64,000 nucleotides of DNA from positions 124,001 through 188,000 of the forward strand of contig NZ_JARWAC010000026.1 of NCBI RefSeq assembly GCF_029846175.1, given 5' to 3'. The DNA is from Sphaerisporangium sp. TRM90804 (lineage in GTDB: Bacteria > Actinomycetota > Actinomycetes > Streptosporangiales > Streptosporangiaceae). Made by a program: the position numbers and the translations under genes. This document shows positions 9,796 through 18,380 of the stretch, one piece after another (position 1 is the stretch's first letter; the number at the start of each line of letters is the position of its first letter). The notes beneath the pieces are model-generated. The model saw nothing but the letters and a program-made list of their open reading frames with translations, ran no database searches and had not been told where the DNA came from.

Positions 9796-11148
9796 ATGTC
9801 CCTCCGATGGGCGGCCGCGTGGCCCAGATCCATCCGCGGACAGGTCGCCGTTCTCACCCTCCTGTTGGCGACCCTCTTCCTCGTCCCCCTCGGCCTCGCG
9901 GCCGACATGGTGATCAGGAACACCGTCGCCCACACGCTGTGGCAGGAGACCAGGGTCGCCGCCGCCCGTGTCGTCGGCGCCTACCGCGAGTCCACCCTCC
10001 GCAACCCCATCGCCCCCCGCCCGGGGGGCGCCGACCTGATCCAGGTGACCGGGCCGGACGGCCGCCTGCTCGCGTCCACGCCGAAGGCCGAGCGGCTGCC
10101 CGTGCTCGACGGCGGCAAGCCCGCCCCCAACCGCAGCCGGGACTACGTGACCTGCCCGCGCTCGCCCACCGAGTGCTTCCACGTGACCGCGATCGCCACC
10201 AGCAACGCCCCCGGCGCGCCCGTGGTCTACGCCGCCGAGCCGACCCCGGCCCTGCTGACCACCCGCGCCCTGGACGTGGCGCTCGGGCTGCACGTCGTGG
10301 CGCTGGCGGCGCTGCTGGGCTGGCTCGCGTGGAAGGTCGCCCACCGCGCGCTGCAGACGGTCAACCACATCCAGGCGCAGCTCGCCCACATCACCGTCAG
10401 CGACCTGTCGGCCCGCGTCAGGGAGCCCTCCGGCGACAACGAGATCGCCCACCTGGCCAGGACCGTCAACAGCACGCTGGCCCGCCTGGAGCACTCGGTG
10501 GAGCAGCAGCGCCGCTTCGCCGCCGACGCCTCCCACGAGCTGCGCACCCCCATCGCCGGGCTGCGCGCCCAGCTTGAGGAGGCGCGGCTGCATCCCCAGC
10601 ACGTCGAGCTGGACACCCTGGTGGAGGGCGCCCTGCGCGACACCGACCGGCTGGAGGTCATCGTCACCGACCTGCTGTTCATGGCGCGGCTCGGGTCGAG
10701 CGGCCCGGCGGTGCAGGAGAGCGTCGATCTCGCCGACCTGGTGACCGCGCAGGCCAGGTGCTGCCCGCCGCGTGTGCCGGTCACCACCGACCTGGAGGAG
10801 GACGTGGTCGTGCTGGGCGTGCGCACCCAGCTCGCCCGGGTGGTCGACAACCTGCTCGGCAACGCCCAGCGGCACGCCGAGACGGCCATCACCGTGCGGC
10901 TGCGCGCCCACAAGGGCGAGGCCGTCCTGTCGGTCACCAACGACGGAGACCGCATCGCCGAGGAGGACCGCGAGCGGGTCTTCCACCGCTTCACCCGCCT
11001 GGACGCCTCCCGCAGCCGGGAGCTCGGCGGAACCGGCCTGGGGCTCGCCATCGCCCGCGACGTGGCCATCGCCCACGGCGGGACGCTGCACGTGGAGGAC
11101 GTATCGGAAGGAACCAGGTTCGTCCTGCGCCTTCCCGTGGTCGAATGA
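9796..11148 (+). CDS. Orphan sensor histidine kinase
   Basis: Membrane histidine kinase, 450 residues. One membrane helix near the N-terminus (VAVLTLLLATLFLVPLGLA), an extracellular sensor of about 130 residues with two Cys (VTCPRSPTECFH) and a second helix near residue 165 precede a HAMP linker, the H-box ASHELRTPIAGLRAQ, the N-box NLLGNAQRHA and the G-box GGTGLGLAIA. No response regulator is adjacent, so it is an orphan here. It is upstream of the nonulosonic acid locus but separated by 144 bp, so a functional link is only a possibility. Confidence 0.88.
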   Translation: MSLRWAAAWPRSIRGQVAVLTLLLATLFLVPLGLAADMVIRNTVAHTLWQETRVAAARVVGAYRESTLRNPIAPRPGGADLIQVTGPDGRLLASTPKAERLPVLDGGKPAPNRSRDYVTCPRSPTECFHVTAIATSNAPGAPVVYAAEPTPALLTTRALDVALGLHVVALAALLGWLAWKVAHRALQTVNHIQAQLAHITVSDLSARVREPSGDNEIAHLARTVNSTLARLEHSVEQQRRFAADASHELRTPIAGLRAQLEEARLHPQHVELDTLVEGALRDTDRLEVIVTDLLFMARLGSSGPAVQESVDLADLVTAQARCCPPRVPVTTDLEEDVVVLGVRTQLARVVDNLLGNAQRHAETAITVRLRAHKGEAVLSVTNDGDRIAEEDRERVFHRFTRLDASRSRELGGTGLGLAIARDVAIAHGGTLHVEDVSEGTRFVLRLPVVE

Positions 11149-11292
11149 GGCGTCCCCAAGTGTTAATGGGAGCTACGTCAGGCGTTCATCGGAGACCCCC
11201 CATGCTGGAGACGGCCGCTCGTTAGCGTGCGTGACACCCTCCGAGCGCCCCTGGCGAGCGCTCGTCGTTTCCGCATATCACAGGGAGTCATC

Positions 11293-13410
11293 TTGCGAGT
11301 CCTGGCCGTCGTCCCCGCCCGTGGCGGCTCTGTGGGCGTCCCGCTCAAGAACCTGGCGAAGGTGGGCGGCACGCCCCTCGTGGCCCGCGCGGTGGGCGCC
11401 TGCCGGGAGGCCGAGCTCGTCGACGAGGTCGTCGTCAGCACCGACCACCAGGGCATCGCCGCCACGGCGGCCCAGGCGGGCGCGCGGGTCGTCGACCGTC
11501 CCGCCGAGCTGAGCGGCTCGGCCGCCTCCAGCGAGTCGGCGCTGATCCACGCGCTCGGGCAGCTCGGCGCCGACCCCGAGGTCGTGGTGCTGGTGCAGTG
11601 CACCAGCGCCTTCATCGACCCGGCCGACCTGGACGCCGCGATCGCCAAGGTCCTCGACGGCACCGCCGACGTGGTGTTCTCCGGGCTGGAGACCCACGAG
11701 TTCGTGTGGGCGCCGCGCGACGGCGGCGTCGGCGGGGTCAACCACGACCCGGCCCACCGGCCGCGCCGCCAGGACCGCGACCCCGAGTACCGCGAGACCG
11801 GCGCGTTCTACGCGATCCGCGCCGCGGGCCTGCGCGAGCACGGCCACCGGTTCTTCGGCACCGTCGCCGTCCAGCCCGTCCCGGCCGGGCACGCCGTGGA
11901 GGTCGACACCCCCGACGACCTGGAGATCGTCCGGGCGCTGGCGCCCGTGGTCGACCGGCCCGGCCCGGTGGACGTCGACGCCGTGGTCACCGACTTCGAC
12001 GGCGTGCACACCGACGACCACGTCTTCGTCGACCAGGACGGCCACGAGACCGTGGCGGTCAGCCGCTCCGACGGCCTGGGCGTCGACCTGCTCAAGCGGT
12101 CGGGCGTGAAGGTGCTGGTGCTGTCCACCGAGCGCAACCCGGTCGTCTCCGCCCGCGCTCGCAAGCTGGGCGTGCCGGTGCTGCAGGGCCAGTCGGCCAA
12201 GCACGTCGCCCTGGGCGAGTGGATGACCGCCGAGGGGCTCGACCCGGCCCGTGTAGCCTACCTCGGCAACGACGTCAACGACCTCGGCTGCATGGACCTG
12301 GTCGGCTGGCCCGCCGCCGTCCCCGGCGCCGACCCGCGCGTCCTGGCCGCCGCCCGTGTCGTGCTCACCCGCCCCGGCGGCTCGGGCGCCGTGCGCGAGC
12401 TGTGCGACCGCGTGCTGGCCGCCCGGCCCGCCGTGGACCTCTCCCCGGTGCCCCCCGTCCCCGCGCCGGCGCCGCCCGCCCCGGTGCTGAGGGCCGTCCC
12501 GGTCGCGGAGGCCGCCCCCGCCCCCGCGGAGTCGCCCGCCGCGGCCGTGTGGATCGGCGAGTCGCCGGTCGGTCCCGGGCATCCGGTGTACATGATCGGC
12601 GAGATCGGCATCAACCACAACGGCGACCTCGACATCGCTCGCCGCCTCATCGACGTGGCGGCCGACGCCGGCTGCCAGGCGGTGAAGTTCCAGAAGCGCA
12701 CCCCCGAGATCGCCGTGCCGGTCCACCAGCGCGACCAGATGCGCCAGACCCCGTGGGGCGAGATGACCTACCTGGAGTACAAGTACCGGGTGGAGTTCGG
12801 CGCCGACGAGTACTCCCAGATCGCCAAGTACTGCGCCGAGCGCGGCGTCGACTGGTTCGCCTCGCCGTGGGACGTCCCGTCGGTCGACTTCCTGGAGGAC
12901 ATGGGCGTCGTCTGCCACAAGGTCGCCTCCGCCAGCGTCACCGACCGCGAGCTGCTGCGCAGGCTGGCCGCCACCGGCAAGCCGATCATCCTGTCGACCG
13001 GGATGTCGACGCTGGAGGAGATCGACGCCGCCGTGGAGATCCTCGGCACCGATAGGCTCGTGATGATGCACGCCACGTCCACCTACCCGCTCCCCCCCGA
13101 AGAGGCCAACCTGCGCGCCATCGTGACCCTCCGGGAGCGGTACGGCGTGCCGGTCGGCTACTCCGGTCACGAGCGCGGCCTGCAGATCTCGCTGGCCGCG
13201 GTCACCCTGGGCGCGGTCACCGTGGAGCGGCACATCACCCTGGACCGCACGATGTGGGGCTCCGACCACGCCGCCTCCCTGGAGCCGAACGGGTTGGAGC
13301 ACCTGGTCCGCGACATCCGGATCATCGAGTCGGCGCTCGGCGACGGCGTCAAGCGGGTCTTCCCGGGCGAAGAGGCCCCCAAGGCCCGCCTGCGCCGCGT
13401 CACCGACTGA
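11293..13410 (+). CDS. Trifunctional nonulosonic acid enzyme: CMP-sugar cytidylyltransferase / HAD phosphatase / NeuB-type synthase
   Basis: 705-residue fusion of three steps. Residues 1-225: acylneuraminate cytidylyltransferase (NeuA-like; AVVPARGGSVGVPLKNL, YRETGAFYAI, VEVDTPDDLEI), which would activate the sugar as its CMP derivative. Residues 230-375: HAD/KdsC-type phosphatase (VVTDFDGVHTDD, YLGNDVNDLGCM). After a Pro/Ala-rich linker, residues 425-705 form a NeuB-type synthase (IGEIGINHNGDLDIARRLID, AVKFQKRTPE, HATSTYPLPPEEANL, VPVGYSGHERG, MWGSDHAASLEP). NeuB enzymes condense phosphoenolpyruvate with a hexosamine or hexose; a phosphatase would remove a 9-phosphate. The C-terminal SAF domain of classical NeuB is absent. 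The TTG start at 11293 has GGGAG 6 nt upstream. It heads a run with two glycosyltransferases. Confidence 0.9.
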   Translation: MRVLAVVPARGGSVGVPLKNLAKVGGTPLVARAVGACREAELVDEVVVSTDHQGIAATAAQAGARVVDRPAELSGSAASSESALIHALGQLGADPEVVVLVQCTSAFIDPADLDAAIAKVLDGTADVVFSGLETHEFVWAPRDGGVGGVNHDPAHRPRRQDRDPEYRETGAFYAIRAAGLREHGHRFFGTVAVQPVPAGHAVEVDTPDDLEIVRALAPVVDRPGPVDVDAVVTDFDGVHTDDHVFVDQDGHETVAVSRSDGLGVDLLKRSGVKVLVLSTERNPVVSARARKLGVPVLQGQSAKHVALGEWMTAEGLDPARVAYLGNDVNDLGCMDLVGWPAAVPGADPRVLAAARVVLTRPGGSGAVRELCDRVLAARPAVDLSPVPPVPAPAPPAPVLRAVPVAEAAPAPAESPAAAVWIGESPVGPGHPVYMIGEIGINHNGDLDIARRLIDVAADAGCQAVKFQKRTPEIAVPVHQRDQMRQTPWGEMTYLEYKYRVEFGADEYSQIAKYCAERGVDWFASPWDVPSVDFLEDMGVVCHKVASASVTDRELLRRLAATGKPIILSTGMSTLEEIDAAVEILGTDRLVMMHATSTYPLPPEEANLRAIVTLRERYGVPVGYSGHERGLQISLAAVTLGAVTVERHITLDRTMWGSDHAASLEPNGLEHLVRDIRIIESALGDGVKRVFPGEEAPKARLRRVTD

Positions 13411-13458
13411 CCACACCGTCAAGGAGACCCGAACAGTGACCCATGCTCGGGAGCGCCG

Positions 13459-14421
13459 GTGACCACGCTGTCGGTCGTGGTGCCGGTGCGGGACGCCGAC
13501 CCGTTCATCGCCGACGCCCTCACCTCCCTGGTGCGCAACGCCCGGCCCGACTTCGAGTTCATCGTGGTCGACGACGGGTCGGCCGACCAGACCCCGCAGA
13601 TCATCGACGACTTCCGCGGGCGCCTGCCCGGCCTGTCCGTGCTGCGCAACAGCACCCCGGCCGGGCTGGCGGACGCGCGCAACGCCGGCCTCGCCGCGGC
13701 GTCCGGCCGCTACGTCACCTTCCTCGACGGCGACGACTGGCTGGCGCGCGGCTACCTGGCCGATCTGGTGGACGCAGCGGAGACGCTGGGCTGCGACTTC
13801 GTCCGGGTCGACCACGTGCAGGTGGAGGGGCGCAAGCGCGTCACCCACCGGGCGCCGGAGGCCCGGCGCGGCGTGGTGCTGCGCCCCCGCGACCACATCG
13901 TGCCCGTCCGCGCCAAGACGATGGTCGACTACCCGTACGCCTGGGCGGGCGTCTACCGGCGCGAGCTGGGCGATCTTCTCGCCTTCCCCGGCCACCTGCA
14001 CACCGCCGAGGACCGCCCGTGGATCTGGCGCCTGCACCGCGAGGCGCGCTCGTTCGCGGTGGTCTCCCTGGCCGGGGTGTTCTACCGGCGGCTGGTGCCC
14101 ACCTCGCTCACCCAGATCGGAGACGAACGGCAGCTCCACTTCTTCGACGCCTTCGAGCTGGTGCTCAAGCAGGTCGAGGAGGAGCCCGATCTGCGGCCGA
14201 AGGCGGTGCGCACCTTCTGCGCGCTGCTGGCGCACCACCTGGAGCTGGCCGGCCGCTTCTCCCCCGACCTGCGGGCCCGCTTCACCGCCCGCGCGCAGGA
14301 CGCCCTGGCGGGCCTGACGCCCGGCGAGATCGCCGCGGCCGGCCTGGAGGCCGACCGCCTCCAGCTGCTGCGTCCCCTGCTCCCCCGGCACCACGCAGAG
14401 TCCCAGGAGCGCTTCCCATGA
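13459..14421 (+). CDS. GT2-family glycosyltransferase
   Basis: Cytoplasmic or membrane-associated glycosyltransferase, 320 residues, no membrane helix. The GT-A fold shows LSVVVPVRDADPFIADALTS, the nucleotide-binding VVDDGSADQT and the metal-binding FLDGDDW. The C-terminal half is typical of wall-polymer transferases. GTG at 13459 has GGGAG about 5 nt upstream; the gene overlaps the next by ATGA. Sitting between the sugar-activating fusion and a polysialyltransferase-like enzyme, it probably adds a sugar to, or primes, the same polymer (inference). Confidence 0.87.
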   Translation: MTTLSVVVPVRDADPFIADALTSLVRNARPDFEFIVVDDGSADQTPQIIDDFRGRLPGLSVLRNSTPAGLADARNAGLAAASGRYVTFLDGDDWLARGYLADLVDAAETLGCDFVRVDHVQVEGRKRVTHRAPEARRGVVLRPRDHIVPVRAKTMVDYPYAWAGVYRRELGDLLAFPGHLHTAEDRPWIWRLHREARSFAVVSLAGVFYRRLVPTSLTQIGDERQLHFFDAFELVLKQVEEEPDLRPKAVRTFCALLAHHLELAGRFSPDLRARFTARAQDALAGLTPGEIAAAGLEADRLQLLRPLLPRHHAESQERFP

Positions 14422-15692
14422 CCCAGGTCTTCTACAGCTCCACGCTCTTCGGGGCGATGACCCTCGCCGCGGCCGTCGACGCCGGCAGGTTCGGCGCCCG
14501 CACCGGGCGCCGCGTTCTGCTGGTGTCCAACAACGCCGCGATCCCGGAGATCACGCCGTCCCTGGACGAGACGGCGGGCTTCGAGGCGATCCGGCCGCGC
14601 TTCGACGAGGTGTGGTCCTACAACGACATCGTGGCGCCGCTGCACCCCTCCGACTGGAGGGCGCGGGTCATCGAGGTGCCCATGCTCTCGCGCATGCTGC
14701 GGGCGCACCTGAGGCTCGCCGACGGCCCGGCCGAGCTGATCGTGGAGTCCATCGCGGTGCCCCCGGCCAGGACCCTGGCCGGCCTGATCCGCGACTGCCC
14801 GATCACGGTGTACTCCGACGGGCTGATGAGCTACGGGCCGACGCGCGACCCGCTGCCACTGGAGATCTCCGGGCGGATCACCCGGCTGCTCCACCTCGAC
14901 CTGGTGCCCGAGCTGACGCCGCTGCTGCTGCGGGAGGCCGGCGTCGCGCCCGACCCGCTGCCGGACGCCGCCTTCCACCGGGTGCTCGCCGACATCCCGG
15001 CACCCGAGGACCTCGAAGGGGACGCCGTCATCCTCGGCCAGTACCTGTCGGCCCTGGACATCGTCACCGCCGAGGAGGAGGAGCGGCTGCACGCCGACAT
15101 GCTCGCCGCGGTCGCCGCCCGCGGGCACACCAAGGTGCTGTTCAAGCCGCATCCGGCGGCCGGGCACCGCCATTCCCTGCGGATGCGGGCCGCGGCCGCC
15201 GAGCTGGGCGTCGAGCTGCACGTGGCGGGCGAGACGGTGCCGGCCGAGGTCTGCTTCAAGGCGCTGCGCCCGAAGCTGGTCGTCGGCTGCTTCTCCACCG
15301 CGCTGGTCACCGCGCACCGCCTGTTCGGGCTGCCGATCGCCACGATGGGCTGCGACGTCGTCCTCGAACGGCTCGCGCCGTACGAGAACAGCAACCGCGT
15401 CCCGGTCACGATCGTCGACGCGACCGTGCCCCGTCTCTCCCCCGACGGCACGATCACCGAGCCGCCGGCCGCCGACGTGCCCGCGCTGGTGGAGGCGGTG
15501 GGCTTCTGCATGCAGAGCGAGCACTACCCCGAGCTTCGCGACGCGGCCGCCGCCTATATCGAGACCCACGGCGCCCAGGCGCGCTACTTCAAGAACCGGC
15601 GCCTGGCGTCGGTGGGGCTGGTGCCGGCGCCCGAGCCGCCGACCACGGCCTCCCGGGCGCTGGGCCGGCTCCGCCGCGTCCTGGCCCGCTGA
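14418..15692 (+). CDS. Polysialyltransferase-family glycosyltransferase
   Basis: 424 residues. The sequence resembles the alpha-2,8-polysialyltransferase family (GT38-like). It shows the three motifs shared by bacterial GT38/GT52-type sialyltransferases: an acidic-Gly motif (VYSDGLMSYGP), an HP motif (VLFKPHPAAGH) and a Ser/Thr motif (VGCFSTALVT). The substrate should be the CMP-nonulosonate made by the upstream fusion, polymerised or attached at the cytoplasmic face. It is translationally coupled to the GT2 gene (4-bp overlap) and ends before a strong terminator. The acceptor and the linkage cannot be read from sequence. Confidence 0.82.
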   Translation: MTQVFYSSTLFGAMTLAAAVDAGRFGARTGRRVLLVSNNAAIPEITPSLDETAGFEAIRPRFDEVWSYNDIVAPLHPSDWRARVIEVPMLSRMLRAHLRLADGPAELIVESIAVPPARTLAGLIRDCPITVYSDGLMSYGPTRDPLPLEISGRITRLLHLDLVPELTPLLLREAGVAPDPLPDAAFHRVLADIPAPEDLEGDAVILGQYLSALDIVTAEEEERLHADMLAAVAARGHTKVLFKPHPAAGHRHSLRMRAAAAELGVELHVAGETVPAEVCFKALRPKLVVGCFSTALVTAHRLFGLPIATMGCDVVLERLAPYENSNRVPVTIVDATVPRLSPDGTITEPPAADVPALVEAVGFCMQSEHYPELRDAAAAYIETHGAQARYFKNRRLASVGLVPAPEPPTTASRALGRLRRVLAR

Positions 15693-15696
15693 CCCC

Positions 15697-15743
15697 GACG
15701 CCCCCGGGCGCCCGGCCGGGGGGGCCGGGCGCCCGGGGGCGTC
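15697..15743. terminator. Strong bidirectional hairpin terminator
   Basis: A perfect 21-bp GC-rich stem (left arm 15697-15717, right arm 15723-15743) with a 5-nt G loop lies between two convergent transcription units, 5 bp after the stop of the polysialyltransferase-like gene. Confidence 0.8.
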
Positions 15744-15885
15744 TCGTCGCGGCCCGCCGGACCGTGCCCGTCACGCGCCGTGGCCCACCCGGCCCACGCC
15801 GACGGGCACAGGCCGTCACGGCGTGGGGCGGGCTCCGTCCGCGCCGGACGCCGCCTCGTCCCCCGGCGCGCGGCCGTCTCGTGGG

Positions 15886-17352
15886 TCAGCCGAGGGCCTT
15901 GAGGTAGCGGCGCACCCGGCGGCGGGCGCGGTAGCCGGCCCTGAGCACGTTCGGCGGCACCTCGACGCGCATGCGGGCGCGGCGGCGGGCGGCCACGTGG
16001 GCGGGGCCGTCCAGCAGCGGGCGCGCGGGGGGCAGCCCGCCGGTGTGCGACCGCTCCACCAGCGCGGCGAGCCGGCCGGTCCAGTCGCTCAGGGCGGGGT
16101 CGTGGAAGTAGTTGGCGTCGCACCAGGCGGCCGTGGGCTGACGGAACTCCCCGCGCGCGAGGTCGTCGAGGGTGCCGAGGCACCCGCTGTCCTCGAACAC
16201 CAGGTTGATCATCTCGGCGCTGACCCCGAAGTCGGACAGCACCAGCAGCGGCACCCGCCCGGCGATGGCCTCCAGGGCGGCCGTGGAGCTGACCGTCACG
16301 AACGCCGACGCCCTCGCCAGGTGCTCGTGCATGGGCCCGGCGGCGAAGCGGACGGCGCCGGGGCGCACGGCGCCGGTCTCCACCAGCGAGCGCCACAGCC
16401 GCTCGTAGTGGTGGCGCTCGTTGTGGGTCTGGCGCTCGGACTCCAGGGCGCGCAGCTTCACCACGACGTCGAGGTCGGGGCGGGCGTCGGCGAGGGCCGC
16501 GAGGGCGAGCAGGATGCTCTCACGCTCCTCACGGCGCCTGGGCACCTTCGCCTGCGTCGCGAAGATCACCCGGTCGGCGGCGGGCGAGGCGAGCGGCGCC
16601 ATGCCCTCGGCCGGCACCACCGCGCCGGGCACGACGTCGCCGGCCGCGCGGCCGGGCACGACCGCTGCCGGCACGACCACGCCGGGCACCGCGGCTGCCC
16701 CGGCGGCCGTCGCGCCCGGTGCGGGGGCCTGGCCGGCGGGCACGGTGGGCACGACCGCGCCGGACGCCGCGGCGGCCGTCACCCCCGGCGCGGGGCCCGG
16801 CCCGGTGGGAGCGGCGGGCGGCAACGGCGCGGGCGCGGCCGGCCGGGCGGCGCCGTGGTCGAGGTAGGGCAGGCGGGCCAGGCCCACGGAGCCCGCGGCG
16901 CCCAGCTCCTTGCCGATGCGGCCGAACTCCTCGACCTCCTTGCCGCTGTGCACGACGAAGAGGTCGCAGGCGCCGCGGAAGAGCCAGGCCTTCTCGGTGG
17001 CGGGGATGGAGATGCCCGGCAGGCCCGAGACGAACACCGGGCGCGGGACCAGCCCGGCCAGCACCTCGCTCACCAGCACGTCGACGACCGGCCCCGTGCA
17101 GGCGACGAGGACGGCGTCGGGCCGGGTGCGCTCGGCGATGCGGCGCAGGGCCCGGGCCGACACCACCACGGGCGGCTCGTGCGCCCCGGCCCGGGTGCCG
17201 CTGACGGCGGCGGCCACCTGGGCGGGCGACGGCAGGATCGGCGTGCGGACCACGGTGAGCGTCGACGACCACCCGGACGGGAGTTGGTCCAGCAGGCCCG
17301 CCGCCCACTTCAGGTAGGAGTCTGAGTCGGCGACGGCGAGAACCCGGGTCAA
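15886..17352 (-). CDS. DUF6716-like putative glycosyltransferase with Ala/Pro-rich insert
   Basis: 488 residues. The N-terminal half is Rossmann-like (RVLAVADSDSYLKWAAGLLD; VFVSGLPGISIPATEKAW; DLFVVHSGKEVEEF). The C-terminal half resembles a GT-B nucleotide-binding domain (VIFATQAKVPRRREERESIL; VVVKLRALESE; HEHLARASAFVTVSSTAALEAI). This layout matches the uncharacterised actinobacterial DUF6716 'putative glycosyltransferase' proteins (recognised from memory). Residues about 168-260 are an inserted low-complexity block of Ala, Pro, Val and Gly between the two halves. TTG start at 17352 overlaps the upstream stop by 4 bp and has AAAGG 8 nt upstream. It probably works with the nonulosonate polymer locus it faces. 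Confidence 0.72.
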   Translation of the reverse strand: MTRVLAVADSDSYLKWAAGLLDQLPSGWSSTLTVVRTPILPSPAQVAAAVSGTRAGAHEPPVVVSARALRRIAERTRPDAVLVACTGPVVDVLVSEVLAGLVPRPVFVSGLPGISIPATEKAWLFRGACDLFVVHSGKEVEEFGRIGKELGAAGSVGLARLPYLDHGAARPAAPAPLPPAAPTGPGPAPGVTAAAASGAVVPTVPAGQAPAPGATAAGAAAVPGVVVPAAVVPGRAAGDVVPGAVVPAEGMAPLASPAADRVIFATQAKVPRRREERESILLALAALADARPDLDVVVKLRALESERQTHNERHHYERLWRSLVETGAVRPGAVRFAAGPMHEHLARASAFVTVSSTAALEAIAGRVPLLVLSDFGVSAEMINLVFEDSGCLGTLDDLARGEFRQPTAAWCDANYFHDPALSDWTGRLAALVERSHTGGLPPARPLLDGPAHVAARRRARMRVEVPPNVLRAGYRARRRVRRYLKALG

Positions 17353-18380
17353 GGGGAAGACCTTTCGTGCGCGAACATCTGCAGGTGTGTACGGAGCGAC
17401 ACGCTGGCCGAGGGCGTCCACCAGTCGTCGGGGACGTCGACGGTCTCGACGGGGACGCCGCGCGCCGACAGCAGCACGCGCAGCGAGGTGACCGCCGTGG
17501 ACGGGAGGCTCAGCACACGCTGCCCGGGACGCAGGTCGCGGAGGGTCATCTCGACCGGCACCCCGCCGTCGTACACCGTAACACCGGGATGGTCGCGCAC
17601 GGCGGCGAGATCACCGGGGTCCTCGCGCCGGTGCGGGTAGTAGGCCAGCGGGCCCTGGAGGGCGAACAGCCATGACAGGTAGCGGTCGCGGTGGATCAGG
17701 CCGTTGCGCACCAGGGACGTGCCCAGCACGACGGTGTTCTCGGCCGGGCGGGGGTGGGCCAGGGAGGGCTGGGACCGCAGCCACGCGAAGTCGTGGGTCA
17801 CCAGCTCGGCGCCGAGCGCCCGCACCTCCTTGGCGAGGTCGGCCGGCACGGGCAGCGCGGTGAAGATCGTCAGCCGGCCCGCGCGGGCGGCGGCCCGCAG
17901 CCGGACCCCGGCGGCCGCGCCGAGCACGCGCCGCCCGAGGCCGGACTCGGCCCTGGCGCGCAGCAGCGGCGTGCCCCCCTTGGCGACCAGGAGCTCCAGC
18001 AGCCGGATCGTGGCCAGGCCGTCGTCCACGACGACCAGGCGCGAGGGGGCGGAGGTCAGCGAGGTGAGCTGCATCCGGCCGGAGAAGGCGTCGCCGAGCA
18101 CCCAGTCGGCGTGGCGTCCCGGGCGGGGCATGCCGTCCTCGGCGGTCTCCATCATCAGGCCCTCGGGCAGGTCGAGGGAGGCCAGCTCTCTGCGCGTCAC
18201 GCGCAGCGCCGGCAGCTTGGCGCGGGTCACCACCCGGGTGGCCGGCCCGACCACCTGGGCGTACCGCGCCTCCACGGCGCAGAGCAGTTGGAGGGGGGAC
18301 TCCACCCACGCGACGGCCGACCCCTGCTCCCGCACGCGGCTTCGACCGATCCTCTCCACGCCGGGTATTGACACGTTCAC
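17349..18380 (-). CDS. Putative sialyltransferase-like protein (GT52-like motifs)
   Basis: 343 residues, no signal peptide or membrane helix. The start VAWVESPLQLLCAVEARYAQ resembles the 'SPLQLLNAIE' opening of GT52 family lipooligosaccharide sialyltransferases. Further in are VVVDDGLATI (acidic-Gly motif), LAYYPHRRED (a PH in the place of the HP motif) and SLPSTAVTS (Ser/Thr motif), in the order expected of bacterial sialyltransferases. It is first in a two-gene unit with the DUF6716-like gene. GTG at 18380 gives the longest protein; a GTG 15 codons in is possible. Function is inferred from motifs and from the neighbouring CMP-sugar enzymes. Confidence 0.6.
   Translation of the reverse strand: MNVSIPGVERIGRSRVREQGSAVAWVESPLQLLCAVEARYAQVVGPATRVVTRAKLPALRVTRRELASLDLPEGLMMETAEDGMPRPGRHADWVLGDAFSGRMQLTSLTSAPSRLVVVDDGLATIRLLELLVAKGGTPLLRARAESGLGRRVLGAAAGVRLRAAARAGRLTIFTALPVPADLAKEVRALGAELVTHDFAWLRSQPSLAHPRPAENTVVLGTSLVRNGLIHRDRYLSWLFALQGPLAYYPHRREDPGDLAAVRDHPGVTVYDGGVPVEMTLRDLRPGQRVLSLPSTAVTSLRVLLSARGVPVETVDVPDDWWTPSASVSLRTHLQMFAHERSSP

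Noticed and set aside
11164-11177. TTAATGGGAGC before the nonulosonate fusion as a CebR site
   Set aside because: Only TGGGAGC matches and there is no second half.
11278-14394. A 1038-codon open frame on the minus strand opposite the nonulosonate genes
   Set aside because: It mirrors real plus-strand genes, has unnatural Arg/Gly/His/Gln-rich composition and no ribosome site; long antisense frames are normal at this GC content.
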